Shown piece by piece: positions 25,444-35,049 of a DNA stretch of 64,000 bases (within the stretch, counting starts at the first letter, position 1; each line of letters opens with the position of its first letter). The notes under the pieces are model-generated. The model made no database searches and was not told the DNA's origin. It saw only the letters and a list, made by a program, of their open reading frames with translations. Source of the DNA: Ornithinimicrobium cavernae. Its GTDB lineage: Bacteria > Actinomycetota > Actinomycetes > Actinomycetales > Dermatophilaceae. The stretch spans positions 1 to 64,000 of the forward strand of contig NZ_QDDJ01000006.1 in assembly GCF_003121625.1 (NCBI RefSeq), read 5' to 3'. A program made the position numbers and the translations under genes.

Positions 25444-25985
25444 GTGGGCTCCTCCGGGAGCGCCAGCACCCCGTGCCGCTCGACCAGGGCCACCGTCTCG
25501 AAGAGGCGGTCGCCCGGTGCACCGCCGCGCCACAGGTCCTCGCTCGCCCCGTGCAGGATCTCGGTCAGGGTGTGCCAGCCCGGCAGGTCGCTGTCCACCA
25601 GCGCCGCCGCCCCGTGGAGCACCAGGACGATGCGCTCGGACCGCGGCCACCACGTGGCCAGGTCCCGCAGCGAGTCGACCAGCGCGTCGAGGTTGCTGCC
25701 TGCGGTCTCCGGCAGGCGCAGAGCCGTGGCGACGGCGCGCTGGGCCGTGCGCAGCGAGGTGGCCGGAGGGTCGCCGTCGAGGTGGTCGGCCGACCCGGCC
25801 GCCCCGGGTGGCCGCACCGGAGACACATCCGGGTGCCCGCCCGTGGTCAGATCGGCCTCGGCAAGGGTGAACCCGGCGGAGGTGAGCGCGTGGCGGACCC
25901 GGTCGACGTCGGCGGGGGCGGCGAGGACCACCCCGCGGCCGCGAAGACCGGGCAGGACCGTGGTGACGCGGGTGGGAGCGCTCAT
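25440..25985 (-). CDS. Barstar family RNase inhibitor
   Basis: A 181-residue protein. The central section AVATALRLPETAGSNLDALVDSLRDL matches the barstar helix that plugs the RNase active site (abbreviated: RLPETAGSNLDALVDSL), and ERIVLVLHGAAALVDSD is the following core strand. The N-terminal 90 residues are an extension not found in classical barstar. It is translated before the RNase gene, with 4-base overlaps on both sides, which ensures inhibitor is present first. Probably protects the cytosol before export. Confidence 0.85.
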   Translation of the reverse strand: MSAPTRVTTVLPGLRGRGVVLAAPADVDRVRHALTSAGFTLAEADLTTGGHPDVSPVRPPGAAGSADHLDGDPPATSLRTAQRAVATALRLPETAGSNLDALVDSLRDLATWWPRSERIVLVLHGAAALVDSDLPGWHTLTEILHGASEDLWRGGAPGDRLFETVALVERHGVLALPEEPT

Positions 25986-26698
25986 GACAGCGGGGTGGCG
26001 AGCATCGCGTCGAGGGCGAGGGTGACCATCTCGCCGAAGCTCTGCTCCCGCTCCTGTGACGTGGTGGTGGTGCCCGTGACGAGGTGGTCGGAGACCGTGC
26101 AGACGGCCAGGGCGGCGCGGTCGTGCCTGGCGGCGAGCGTGAACAGCTCAGCCGCCTCCATCTCCACCGCCAGCACCCCGAAGTCCACGAGCCGCTCGGT
26201 GAGGTCCGGTCTGTCGTGGTAGAAGCTGTCCGAGCTGAGGAGGGTGCCGACCAGGTGTCTGACCTGCGCGGACTCCGCGGCCTCGACGGCGTGACGCAGC
26301 AGGCCGAAGTCGGCGGTGGCGGGATAGTGCAGCCCCTGGAAGCGGTGGGTGTTCATCGCCGAGTCGGTCGCGGCCGCCTGGGCGATCACGACGTCACGCA
26401 GCCCGAGACGCTCGGTGAGGGCCCCGCAGCTGCCGACGCGGACCAGCTGCTGCACGGCATACTCGCTGATCAGTTCGTTGACATAGATGGACACGGTCGG
26501 CATGCCCATCCCCGTGCCCTGGACCGACACCCGTTCACCGCGGTAGGTGCCGGTGAACCCCAGCATGCCCCGGACCTCGTTGTAGCACTCGCTGCCCTCC
26601 AGGAAGGTCTCCGCGATCCACCTCGCCCGCAAGGGGTCACCGGGCAGGAGGATCCGCGGGGCGACCTGGTCGGGCCGGGCGGCGATGTGGGTGCTCAC
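25982..26698 (-). CDS. deoD: Purine-nucleoside phosphorylase, DeoD type
   Basis: A 238-residue phosphorylase splitting purine nucleosides with phosphate into base and ribose-1-phosphate. Family marks: [18 protein letters not shown], the phosphate-site Arg, [28 protein letters not shown], the ribose-site [12 protein letters not shown] and the base-site Asp in [12 protein letters not shown] at 26698 starts VSTHIAARP. It heads an operon with the barstar-like and RNase genes (ATGA overlap). Confidence 0.92.
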   Translation of the reverse strand: MSTHIAARPDQVAPRILLPGDPLRARWIAETFLEGSECYNEVRGMLGFTGTYRGERVSVQGTGMGMPTVSIYVNELISEYAVQQLVRVGSCGALTERLGLRDVVIAQAAATDSAMNTHRFQGLHYPATADFGLLRHAVEAAESAQVRHLVGTLLSSDSFYHDRPDLTERLVDFGVLAVEMEAAELFTLAARHDRAALAVCTVSDHLVTGTTTTSQEREQSFGEMVTLALDAMLATPLS

Positions 26699-26773
26699 CG
26701 ACCCAGGGTATGCGGTGTGGGGCCGCGGTCTGCCGCCCACCACGGCCGGTGGTCGGGGTGTGAGGATGTGGCG

Positions 26774-29197
26774 GTGTCTATCCACGTCCACGGAGCCCGC
26801 CTGCACAATCTGCGCGACGTCGAGGTGTCGATCCCGCGCAACCGGCTGGTCGCCGTCACCGGTGTCTCGGGGTCCGGCAAGTCGTCGCTGGCGTTCGGGA
26901 CGATCCACGGCGAGGCGCAGCGCCGCTACTTCGACTCGGTGGCGCCGTTCGCCCGGCGGCTGATCCACACCGCGATCGACCCCCAGGTGCGCGACGTGAC
27001 GGGGCTGCCGCCGGCGGTGGCGATCGAGCAGCGCCGGGCGACGCCGTCCGCGCGGTCCACCGTCGGGACGATCACCACGACCGGGAACACCCTGCGGATG
27101 CTGTGGTCGCGGTGCGGGGTCTACCCGCCGGACGTGGCGCCGATGGACTCCGACCACTTCTCGCCCAACACGGCAGTCGGTGCCTGCCCGGAGTGCTCGG
27201 GCCTGGGCACCGTGCACCGGCCGACCGAGGCGACGATGGTGCCCGACCCCTCCCTGTCGATTGCCGAGGGCGCGATCGCCGCCTGGCCGGGCGCGTGGCT
27301 GGGCAAGAACTACCGAGACATCGTCGCGACCCTCGGGCACGACATCGACGTGCCGTGGCGGGAGCTGCCCGCGCAGACGCGGGACTGGATCCTGTTCACC
27401 GACGAGCAGCCGGTGGTCACGGTCGTGCCCACCCGGGACGCCGACCGGATCAACCGCCCCTACCAGGGCACCTACTCCAGCGCCGCCCGCTATGTGCTGC
27501 GCACGCTCAGCGAGACCAGGAGTGCCACCCAGCGTGCCCGGGCGCTCCGGTTCGTGGAGAGCTCGCCGTGCCCCGTCTGTCAGGGCCGACGGCTCCACCC
27601 GGACGCGTTGCGGGTCAGCTGGCAGGGCCTGGCCATCGACGAGGCCCAGCACCGTCCGGTCGGCGAGCTGCTGCCGGTCCTGCGGGGCCGGCTGGAGGAG
27701 CTGCCGGACGAGGGCGGCCGCGCCGCGGAGGCGGCCGAGCGGCTGCTGCTCACCGACCTCGTCTCCCACCTGGACGTCCTGCTCACCCTCGGTCTCGGGC
27801 ACCTCGACCTGGCCCGGCCGACGCCGTCGGTGTCCACCGGCGAGCTGCAGCGGCTGCGGCTGGCGACCTCCCTGCGGTCCGGACTGTATGGCGTGGTGTA
27901 CGTCCTCGACGAACCCTCGGCCGGGCTGCACCCCAAGGACGTCGAGCCGCTGCTCGAGGTGCTGCGCGGGCTCGTCGCGGCCGGCAACTCAGTGCTCGTC
28001 GTCGAGCACGACATGGCGATCGTGCGGGCCTGCGACTGGGTGGTGGACGTCGGACCCGGCGCCGGCTCGCACGGGGGTGAGGTCCTCTACTCCGGTCCGG
28101 TGGCAGGGCTGCGCGACGTGCCGGAGTCGGTGACCGCGCGCTATCTGGACCAGCCCGTCCACCTGGCGCAGATCCGCACCGGAGCGCCCCGGGAGCCCTC
28201 GGGCCGGCTCGCCGTGACCGGCATCGAGCACCACAACCTGCACGGGGTGTCCGTGGAGGTGCCGCTCGGTGCCCTCACCGTGGTGACCGGCGTCTCCGGC
28301 TCGGGCAAGACCAGCCTGCTCCACGGCATACTCCGGGCCGTGGGTGGCCGGCTCGCCCGGGTGGAGGAGCAGGTCGAGGAGGCGAGCGAGGAGCCCGACG
28401 AGGCAACCGAGGGCCTGGGCGAGGCCCGGGCCACCGGCGACGGGCAGCCGACGCGGCTGGTGCGCATCACCCAGCAGCCGATCGGCCGGACCCCGCGCTC
28501 CAACCTGGCGACCTACACCGGCCTGTTCGACCGGGTGCGCACGCTGTTCGCCAGGACCCCTGCGGCGCGCGAGCGGGGTTTCACGGCCGGGCGGTTCAGC
28601 TTCAACACGGCGGCGGGACGGTGTGCGACGTGCCAGGGTGAGGGAGCGGTCTCGGTCGAGCTGCTCTTCCTCCCGGGCACCTACTCGACCTGTCCCACCT
28701 GCGAGGGCGCGCGGTACAACCCCGAGACCCTCGAGGTCACCTGGGAGGGGCGGACGGTGGCGGACGTTCTGGGGCTCACGGTGACCCGGGCCCTCGAGGT
28801 CTTCGCCGGGGAGCCGCCGGTCCACCGCGCCCTGGCCGCGCTGGAGGCACTCGGCCTCGGCTACCTGACGCTGGGTCAGCCGGCCACCGAGCTGTCCGGC
28901 GGTGAGGCGCAGCGGATCAAGCTGGCCAGCGAGCTGCAGAAGGAACGGCGCTCGCCGACGCTGTACCTGCTCGACGAGCCCACCTCGGGGCTGCACCCCG
29001 CCGACGCCCACCGGCTGCTGGCGACACTGCACGCCCTGGTCGACGCCGGGCACACCGTGGTGGTCGTGGAGCACGACGCCGCGGCCCTGGCCACCGCCGA
29101 CTGGGTGCTCGAGCTCGGGCCGGGTGCCGGGGAGGACGGGGGTCGCGTCCTGAGCGCCGGACCCGTGAGCGGGTGGCGAGACTCGTACGCGCAGTAG
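26774..29197 (+). CDS. UvrA-like ABC ATPase (UvrA paralogue)
   Basis: An 807-residue protein, shorter than true UvrA (about 950). Two ABC modules are seen: Walker [17 protein letters not shown] with signature [14 protein letters not shown] and Walker [15 protein letters not shown], then [17 protein letters not shown] with [16 protein letters not shown] and [13 protein letters not shown]. Zinc-binding Cys pairs are [22 protein letters not shown] and CPTCEG. The first signature has Thr where UvrA has Gly-Gly. An acidic insertion (residues about 530-560) follows the second Walker A. Likely a UvrA2-type protein linked to DNA damage or drug tolerance. GTG at 26774 has GTGAGG upstream. Confidence 0.88.
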   Translation: MSIHVHGARLHNLRDVEVSIPRNRLVAVTGVSGSGKSSLAFGTIHGEAQRRYFDSVAPFARRLIHTAIDPQVRDVTGLPPAVAIEQRRATPSARSTVGTITTTGNTLRMLWSRCGVYPPDVAPMDSDHFSPNTAVGACPECSGLGTVHRPTEATMVPDPSLSIAEGAIAAWPGAWLGKNYRDIVATLGHDIDVPWRELPAQTRDWILFTDEQPVVTVVPTRDADRINRPYQGTYSSAARYVLRTLSETRSATQRARALRFVESSPCPVCQGRRLHPDALRVSWQGLAIDEAQHRPVGELLPVLRGRLEELPDEGGRAAEAAERLLLTDLVSHLDVLLTLGLGHLDLARPTPSVSTGELQRLRLATSLRSGLYGVVYVLDEPSAGLHPKDVEPLLEVLRGLVAAGNSVLVVEHDMAIVRACDWVVDVGPGAGSHGGEVLYSGPVAGLRDVPESVTARYLDQPVHLAQIRTGAPREPSGRLAVTGIEHHNLHGVSVEVPLGALTVVTGVSGSGKTSLLHGILRAVGGRLARVEEQVEEASEEPDEATEGLGEARATGDGQPTRLVRITQQPIGRTPRSNLATYTGLFDRVRTLFARTPAARERGFTAGRFSFNTAAGRCATCQGEGAVSVELLFLPGTYSTCPTCEGARYNPETLEVTWEGRTVADVLGLTVTRALEVFAGEPPVHRALAALEALGLGYLTLGQPATELSGGEAQRIKLASELQKERRSPTLYLLDEPTSGLHPADAHRLLATLHALVDAGHTVVVVEHDAAALATADWVLELGPGAGEDGGRVLSAGPVSGWRDSYAQ

Positions 29198-29254
29198 GGC
29201 TTAAGCAGACCAAATCTTTACTGATTGGCCACCATGCTGTCGTCCGGGCCGGGC

Positions 29255-29410
29255 TAGATTGCAAGCTGGCGGACCCGTGCCGCCGCTCCTGTCTCAGCTG
29301 CTAGAGGGTTTTTCCCGCCGGGGCAGGAACCAAAGCCCGAGAGGGTCGGTCTCAACGAGTGAGTCCCTGAGGGAGCTTGCGGGGGCCTTCGGGTGACGAG
29401 GAGGTGGGCG
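29255..29410 (+). promoter_or_regulatory. Structured 5' leader before the Tad cluster
   Basis: A -10-like TAGATT at 29255-29260 is followed by about 145 non-coding bases rich in complementary segments: TCCTGTC (29287-29293) pairs with GGCAGGA (29322-29328), then CCCTGAGGG and other short hairpins up to the ribosome site GAGGAGG before the ATG at 29411. The content suggests a cis-acting RNA, but I could not match it securely to a known riboswitch class. Confidence 0.4.
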
Positions 29411-30061
29411 ATGCGACGGCTCATGAGCGTGATGGCCGCGACGGTGCTGGCGGCGACCGTGGCCGGCTGCGGGTCCGGGGACGACCCCGGCCCGGTCAGC
29501 ACGAGCGGTGACAGCGCCGCCGAGACCTCCGTGGCCGCTCCCCCTGCCACCCCGGACGACGACGTGGAGACGACCGCGCCGCCTGCCGCGGACGCGACCG
29601 AGGACGCTGCGGCGGCCACTGCCGCCGCGCCGAGCCTCCCGGCGCTCGAGGACGCCGACCAGCGGGCGGCCGCCGAGGCGGTGGTGTCCTTCTGGGCGCT
29701 CCGTGACCGCCTCTCGCAGGACCCCGAGATCAAGGTCCAGGAGCTGGCCTCCGTGGCCCGCGGGCAGGCCGTCAGCCAGACCGTCTCCACGATCCAGGCG
29801 CAGCGGGATGAGAAGTCGGTCCAGGGAGGCGACACCGTGGTCACGGTGGAGGCCGTGGAGACGGTGGTGGAGGGCGAGCGCTATGCCGTCACCGTCTGTC
29901 TTGACCTCACCGACGTGGAGTTCGACGGCGAGAAGCCCGACCGCAGTGACCTGGGTGGTGACCTCCAGCGGATCACGTATGCCGTGCAGTCGGGGGCCAC
30001 GAGCCAGGACCAGTTCTTCGTGACGGAGGATCCGATGGAGTACGAACCGTGCGCGCCCTGA
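29411..30061 (+). CDS. Lipoprotein at the start of the Tad cluster
   Basis: A 216-residue lipoprotein: signal MRRLMSVMAATVLAATVAGC with lipid Cys20, a long acidic Ala/Thr/Pro linker (about 25-85), then a C-terminal domain (ADQRAAAEAVVSFWALRDRL, YAVTVCLDLTDVEFDG) resembling the small NTF2-like folds found in secretion-associated lipoproteins. GAGGAGG before the ATG supports this start over the in-frame GTG at 29393. Overlaps the next gene by 13 bases. Role unknown; probably envelope component of the pilus system. Confidence 0.75.
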   Translation: MRRLMSVMAATVLAATVAGCGSGDDPGPVSTSGDSAAETSVAAPPATPDDDVETTAPPAADATEDAAAATAAAPSLPALEDADQRAAAEAVVSFWALRDRLSQDPEIKVQELASVARGQAVSQTVSTIQAQRDEKSVQGGDTVVTVEAVETVVEGERYAVTVCLDLTDVEFDGEKPDRSDLGGDLQRITYAVQSGATSQDQFFVTEDPMEYEPCAP

Positions 30062-30999
30062 GGCTGGTCCTGCTGGTCGCGGCCGCCTTTCTGCTGCTGG
30101 CGCCGCTCGCGGCCGTCGCCCCGGCGGAGGCGTCGCCCGTCCGGTGCGCCCCCGGCGAGGTCCGGGACCCGGTGAGCGGGAAGTGCGTCATCAAGATCAC
30201 CCCGCCGGACCCACCCTCCGACCCGTCCCCCGAGCCACCCGGCGGCGGGGACCCTGTGCCACCACCGCCCCCGGACCCGCGCTGCTTCGAGACCGCCCAC
30301 GGCACGGAGGTCCCGTGCACGCTGGCCCACGGCTGGCACTGGGTGCAGGGGATGAACTACTACGCCCGGCTCCTCGACCCGCAGCCGCCGCACACCGACC
30401 CGGTGTGGGAGGGGCACCTGGACGGTGCCATCTACGAGATCGGCATCTGGATGGGCAACCCGCGTCTCGACCCGGGGCTCTTCGGGTGGCGCTGGTTCCC
30501 GGACCCGCCGTGGGCGAACCCGCCCGACCCGCGGGACCTGGCCGAGGACGCGACCAGTGAGATGTCCCTCCGGGGCATCGACATCGGGATCGTGCCCGAC
30601 GACTCCCCGGGCAGCGTCGGTCTGCTGGGCCTGCCCACCTGGATGTGGGCGGACGGTCCCATCGAGGAGAACATGGGCCCGATCACCCGGTCCGCGTCCG
30701 CCGGTGGCTACACGGTGACCGCCACGGCGGTCGTCGACAAGGTGGTCTGGGACATGGGCGACGGCACCGAGGTGACCTGTGAGGGCCCCGGCACCGTCTA
30801 TATGGACGTCTACCAGGACTCTGACTCCCCGACCTGCGGGCACCGCTACCAGGAGACCGGAACGTATGACGTGACCGCGACGTCGCACTGGGTGATCAAC
30901 TGGGCCGGAATGGGACAGAGCGGGACCATCGAGATGCAGGTCGAGAGCCGCACGACGGTCGCGATCGGGGAGGCGCAGGTGCTCAACCAGGCGCCGTGA
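30049..30999 (+). CDS. Secreted protein with PKD-like domain, Tad-associated
   Basis: A 316-residue exported protein with signal peptide (LVLLVAAAFLLLAPLAAVAP), a Cys pair (VRCAPGEV, GKCVI), a Pro-rich stretch (DPPSDPSPEPPGGGDPVPPP) and a long mid-section without known family. The C-terminal part has a PKD-like beta sandwich: VVWDMGDGTEV and HRYQETGTYDVTATS. PKD domains mediate surface contacts. Translationally coupled to the lipoprotein and followed closely by the SAF gene, so it probably decorates or anchors the pilus. Confidence 0.75.
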   Translation: MRALRLVLLVAAAFLLLAPLAAVAPAEASPVRCAPGEVRDPVSGKCVIKITPPDPPSDPSPEPPGGGDPVPPPPPDPRCFETAHGTEVPCTLAHGWHWVQGMNYYARLLDPQPPHTDPVWEGHLDGAIYEIGIWMGNPRLDPGLFGWRWFPDPPWANPPDPRDLAEDATSEMSLRGIDIGIVPDDSPGSVGLLGLPTWMWADGPIEENMGPITRSASAGGYTVTATAVVDKVVWDMGDGTEVTCEGPGTVYMDVYQDSDSPTCGHRYQETGTYDVTATSHWVINWAGMGQSGTIEMQVESRTTVAIGEAQVLNQAP

Positions 31000-31042
31000 C
31001 CGAGCAGGAACCGACCACCGGCCAGGCGTCCAGGGGAAAGGG

Positions 31043-31753
31043 ATGAGCATGGCGAAGCAGAAGACCGCAGAGCAGGCCAGCGGCGGCGGCACCGCTGGCC
31101 AGGAGGCCGCGGACCAGGAGATCACTCCGGCCTCGCTGCCCGCACCACCGAAGCTCCGTCGGCGACCCCTCCTGGTGCTCGGCGGGCTCGCGCTCATCGT
31201 GACCGGCGCGCTCCTCGGTGCCTGGGCCTGGCTGGCGATGAGCGAGTCCAGTGAGGTCGTCGCGGTCCGGCACACCGTCATGCGTGGTGACACCATCGGC
31301 GCCGAGGACCTGATGACCGTCCAGATCAGCCCCGACCCGGCGCTCCAGGTGGTGCCGGGGGCAGAGCTGGACGCCTTCGTCGGGCAGCGCGCGGCACGGG
31401 ACATGAGCGCCGGCTCGCTCGTGACGCGGGAGTCGGTGACCACCGAGGTCGTCCCCGGAGCCGGGCAGTCCGTCGTCGGCCTCGCGCTGGCGCCGGCCCT
31501 GATGCCCGGTGAGCCCCTGCAGGTCGGTGACGCGGTGCGCGTCGTGGGCACCGCTGGTCTCCAGGGCGACCCGGCTGCGCTGGAGCCGACCACCATCTTC
31601 GACGCCGAGGTGGTCGACGTGACGACGGCCGCCGACGCCAACGGGACCACCGTCGTGTCCGTCCTCGTGGCCGAACGGGACGCGGCCACGGTGGCCCGGT
31701 GGGCGGCCTCCGGTCGCGTGGCCCTGGTGCTGGACAGCCGCGAGGTGGGCTGA
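31043..31753 (+). CDS. SAF-domain pilus assembly protein, CpaB/RcpC-like
   Basis: A 236-residue protein: cytoplasmic N terminus, one membrane helix (LLVLGGLALIVTGALLGAWA) and an extracytoplasmic SAF domain beginning VVAVRHTVMRGDTIGAEDL with AARDMSAGSLVTRESV. This is the CpaB/RcpC layout of Tad pilus loci, although shorter and without the Gram-negative secretin context. GGGGAAAGGG precedes the ATG. Its stop is one base from the CpaE-like start. Confidence 0.85.
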   Translation: MSMAKQKTAEQASGGGTAGQEAADQEITPASLPAPPKLRRRPLLVLGGLALIVTGALLGAWAWLAMSESSEVVAVRHTVMRGDTIGAEDLMTVQISPDPALQVVPGAELDAFVGQRAARDMSAGSLVTRESVTTEVVPGAGQSVVGLALAPALMPGEPLQVGDAVRVVGTAGLQGDPAALEPTTIFDAEVVDVTTAADANGTTVVSVLVAERDAATVARWAASGRVALVLDSREVG

Positions 31754-31754
31754 C

Positions 31755-32543
31755 ATGGCCGTCATCACGCTGACCTCCGCCTCCGGCTCCCCGGGGGTGA
31801 CCACCACCGCTGTCGGGCTCGCCCTGAGCTGGGCCCGCCGGACGATCCTGCTCGACGCGGACCCGACGGGCGGCTCCTCCATCCTGGCGGGCTACCTGCG
31901 GGGGCAGATGGTCCCTCCGGACGCGCTGGTGGAGCTCGTCGTCGCCCAGCAGCAGGGCCGGCTGCGCAGCACGATCCCGACGGTGACGATGCCCCTGCCC
32001 GAGTCGCAGGTCTCCCTCATCCCGGGGCCCCGCGCGCACCACCAGGCCCACGGCCTGACCGGCCTCTGGGACCACCTCCTGGCCGCCCTCAAGGATCTCG
32101 CCCCGACAGGTCAGGACACCATCATCGACCTGGGCCGGCTCGGGCTGTCGGGCTCCGCGATGCCCCTGCTCTACGGCTCCGACCTGGCCCTGGTGGTCTG
32201 CCGGTCGGACCTGGTCTCCCTGTCGGGGGCCCGCTCCTGGGTCTCCACCCTGCGCTCGGAGTTCGAGCAGCTGGGGGCCGCCAACGCCCTCGGCGTGCTC
32301 CTGGTGGGCCCGGGCAACCCGTACGCCGCCGACGAGGTGAGCAAGGTCCTGGGCGTGCCGGTCACGGCCGCCCTGGACTGGGACCCCCGGGCCGCGGCCG
32401 CGTTCTCCGCCGGTGCCTCGGCGCGCAAGCTGTCCACCAGCCCGCTCGTGCGTTCGCTGCGGGGGGCTGCCGGCGTGATCACCAGGACGGTGGAGGCCAA
32501 CCGCGCGCACCTGGTCGGCGACGCGACGCCGGAGGCGTCATGA
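31755..32543 (+). CDS. CpaE/TadZ-like ParA-family protein
   Basis: A 262-residue MinD/ParA-type protein that normally positions the Tad machine. The N terminus MAVITLTSASGSPGVTTTAV occupies the deviant Walker A site, but the usual Lys of GKT is Thr, and the signature Lys is also absent; RTILLDADPTGGSS is the switch segment. ATP hydrolysis is therefore doubtful. It overlaps cpaF by 4 bases (ATGA). Confidence 0.8.
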   Translation: MAVITLTSASGSPGVTTTAVGLALSWARRTILLDADPTGGSSILAGYLRGQMVPPDALVELVVAQQQGRLRSTIPTVTMPLPESQVSLIPGPRAHHQAHGLTGLWDHLLAALKDLAPTGQDTIIDLGRLGLSGSAMPLLYGSDLALVVCRSDLVSLSGARSWVSTLRSEFEQLGAANALGVLLVGPGNPYAADEVSKVLGVPVTAALDWDPRAAAAFSAGASARKLSTSPLVRSLRGAAGVITRTVEANRAHLVGDATPEAS

Positions 32544-34195
32544 CCACGGACACCGAGCAGTTCCTCTCCGAGCAGGGCGGGGCCAGCACAGACCCCACGG
32601 CGCTGCCGCTCTTCGGCGGCGCCGCGTCGGTGGACGAGACCCGACCCGGCCGCAACCGCGGGTCCTTCGTCCTCCCGGGGAGCAGCTCCGCCGCGTCGAC
32701 GACACCTGGCAGCACCCGACCGTCCGGGGCTACGCAGTCCTCCGGGACCGGCCAGCACCCCGGCACCGGCCAGCACCCCGGCAGCGGGCAGGTCTCGGCC
32801 GCACCGCACGGCTTCACCGGAGGGACGACCACCTCGGCGGGTGACTGGCGCGCCAGCGACCAGATCGACTGGCAGCTGGTGGCCATCCTGCGTCAGCAGA
32901 CCGCCGACCGGCTGAGCCAGGAGAGCACCGGCAGCGCCGAGGACCGCGTCCTGCAGCGCGAGCGCGCCCGCGCCATCGTCTACGACCTGCTCTCCCGCGA
33001 GTCCACCGAGCGCGCCCGCGCCGGCACCGAGGCGTGGAGCACCGTGGAGCAGGACCGGCTGGCGCGCGCCGTCTTCGACGCGGTGTTCGGGCTGGGACGC
33101 CTCCAGCCGCTGGTGGACGACCCAGAGGTCGAGAACGTGATGATCTTCGGGCACGACCGCGTCACGCTGGAGATGACCGGTGGCCGCCAGGTGCAGGCGG
33201 CACCCGTCGCCGACTCCGACGAGGAGCTGCTCGAGTTCCTGGCCTTCGTCGCCACCCGGTCCGAGGTCAACGCCCGACCCTTCTCCCCGTCGCACCCGCG
33301 GCTCCACCTCCGGCTGGACGGAGGCGCCCGGTTGGCCGCCCAGGCCTGGGTGACGCCTCGACCGCAGGTCGTCATCCGCCGGCACCGGATGACCGAGATC
33401 AGCCTGGAGGACATGGTCGGGCTCGGGGCGCTCACCCCGGTCGCGGCGTCCTTCCTGGGCGCTGTCGTGCGCAGTGGCCGGTCCATCGTGGTCTCCGGCG
33501 CCCAGGGTGCGGGCAAGACGACGGTGGTGCGGGCCCTGTGCAACGAGATCCCGCGGCACGAGGTCATCGGGACCTTTGAGACCGAGTACGAGCTGCACCT
33601 GCACGAGCTCCCCGAACGGCACCCGTACTGCTTCGCGTGGGAGGCCCGACCAGGTTCCGGAGAGGTCGGTCCCGACGGGCGCAAGGCGGGCGAGTTCACG
33701 CTCGAGGAGGCGCTGTTCGACTCCTTCCGGATGAACCTGAACCGGCAGATCGTCGGCGAGGTCCGGGGGCCGGAGGCGATGGCGATGCTCAAGGCGATGC
33801 AGTCCGGCGCCGGCTCCATCTCGACCACCCACGCCGCGCACGCGACCGGGGCGATCGAGAAGCTGGTGACCTGCGTGATGGAGGCCGGAGAGCACGCCAC
33901 GCACGACTTCGCGGTGCGTGCGGTGGCGGCCGGCATCAACGTCATCGTGCACGTCACCAAACAGACCGACCTGGACCCGGACGGCACCGCATGGGTCCAC
34001 CGCTTCGTGTCCGAGATCGTCGCCGTGACGCCGGGTGAGGAGCACATGGGCTACGCCACGACCCACATCTTCAAGGCACCACCGGGGGTGCAGCAGGCGC
34101 GGCCGGCCGTGCTCCCCGAGGAGTTCCGCGACCTGGGACGCTTCGGGTTCGACCTCGGCAGCTTCGTGGAGCAGCAGGGCGGTGCGCTGACATGA
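32540..34195 (+). CDS. CpaF/TadA-type secretion ATPase
   Basis: A 551-residue motor ATPase of the Tad pilus. The first 100 residues are low complexity, including repeated GTGQHPGTGQHPGSGQ. The N-terminal domain (RAIVYDLLSRESTERARAG, VFGLGRLQPLVDDPEVENVM) precedes Walker A GAQGAGKTT (about residue 320), the Asp box GTFETEYELH, Walker B-like VGEVRGPEAMAMLKAM and His box ISTTHAAHA. These fit the CpaF branch. ATGA overlaps on both sides. Confidence 0.93.
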   Translation: MTTDTEQFLSEQGGASTDPTALPLFGGAASVDETRPGRNRGSFVLPGSSSAASTTPGSTRPSGATQSSGTGQHPGTGQHPGSGQVSAAPHGFTGGTTTSAGDWRASDQIDWQLVAILRQQTADRLSQESTGSAEDRVLQRERARAIVYDLLSRESTERARAGTEAWSTVEQDRLARAVFDAVFGLGRLQPLVDDPEVENVMIFGHDRVTLEMTGGRQVQAAPVADSDEELLEFLAFVATRSEVNARPFSPSHPRLHLRLDGGARLAAQAWVTPRPQVVIRRHRMTEISLEDMVGLGALTPVAASFLGAVVRSGRSIVVSGAQGAGKTTVVRALCNEIPRHEVIGTFETEYELHLHELPERHPYCFAWEARPGSGEVGPDGRKAGEFTLEEALFDSFRMNLNRQIVGEVRGPEAMAMLKAMQSGAGSISTTHAAHATGAIEKLVTCVMEAGEHATHDFAVRAVAAGINVIVHVTKQTDLDPDGTAWVHRFVSEIVAVTPGEEHMGYATTHIFKAPPGVQQARPAVLPEEFRDLGRFGFDLGSFVEQQGGALT

Positions 34196-35049
34196 ACCCG
34201 GTCGTGCCCGCGCTGGCCGGTGCCCTCGTCGTCGGCGGCCTCCTGGCGTTCGGCTACGGGTTGGTGCCGCGGCTCCCGCGGCCACCGGCACCGCGCCGCG
34301 GACCGGGTCGGCTGCCCCGGATGGGCAGTCGCACGCGCACCCTCCTGCTCGTGGGCGTGGGTGTCGGTGTGCTCGTCGCGATCCTGACCGGCTGGATCGT
34401 CGCGGTCGTCGTGGTGCCCGCCGCCGTCGCCGGCCTGCCGCTCCTGCTGGCCGCCCCGGCGGCCAAGCAGGAGCTCGCACGGCTCGAGGCGATGAACGAG
34501 TGGGTGCGGTCGGTGGCCGGCGTGCTGACCGCGGGTGTCGGCCTGGAGCAGGCGCTGATCACCTCGCTGCGCTCGACACCGGACCCGATCCGCCCCGAGG
34601 TCTCGCGCCTCGTGGGGCGGCTCCGCGCGAGGTGGGACACCCAGTCGGCGCTCCGTGCGTTCGCCGACGACCTGGACGACCCGACCGGTGACCTGATCGC
34701 CTCCAACCTCCTGCTCGGCGCGCGCCGCCGGGGCGCCGGCCTCTCCCAGGTGCTGGAGGCGCTCGCCGAGTCCGTCACCGACGACGTCAAGGCGCGCCGG
34801 GAGATCGAGTCCGACCGTGCCAAGCCCCGGGGCAACGCCCGCCTCATCACCTTCATCTCCCTGGCCGTGCTGGGCGTGCTGTCGCTGTCCGGCAGCTACA
34901 TCGAGCCCTACAGCACGCCGCTGGGCCAGGTGGTGCTGCTGATGCTCCTCAGCGGCTACGTCGGCTCGCTCCTGTGGATGAAGGCGATGTCCCGCTCCAA
35001 GCCGATCCCGAGGTTCATCGGGTCACACCTGAAGGCGTCCGCGTCGTGA
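34192..35049 (+). CDS. TadB-like pilus assembly membrane protein
   Basis: A 285-residue membrane protein. Two helices near residues 8-25 and 50-85, a cytoplasmic type II secretion F domain (NEWVRSVAGVLTAGVGLEQAL, SNLLLGARRRGAGLSQVLEALA), then two C-terminal helices. This is the TadB layout, the inner-membrane platform on which CpaF acts. GTGA overlap with the TadC gene. Confidence 0.9.
   Translation: MNPVVPALAGALVVGGLLAFGYGLVPRLPRPPAPRRGPGRLPRMGSRTRTLLLVGVGVGVLVAILTGWIVAVVVVPAAVAGLPLLLAAPAAKQELARLEAMNEWVRSVAGVLTAGVGLEQALITSLRSTPDPIRPEVSRLVGRLRARWDTQSALRAFADDLDDPTGDLIASNLLLGARRRGAGLSQVLEALAESVTDDVKARREIESDRAKPRGNARLITFISLAVLGVLSLSGSYIEPYSTPLGQVVLLMLLSGYVGSLLWMKAMSRSKPIPRFIGSHLKASAS

Noticed and set aside
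26084-26773. In-frame upstream extension of the UvrA-like gene
   Set aside because: The added residues overlap deoD on the other strand and show no family content; UvrA similarity starts at [15 protein letters not shown].
29255-29410. Naming the leader a c-di-AMP (ydaO) riboswitch
   Set aside because: Some general resemblance (stem-rich leader before a secreted protein) but the conserved core bases could not be identified by eye.
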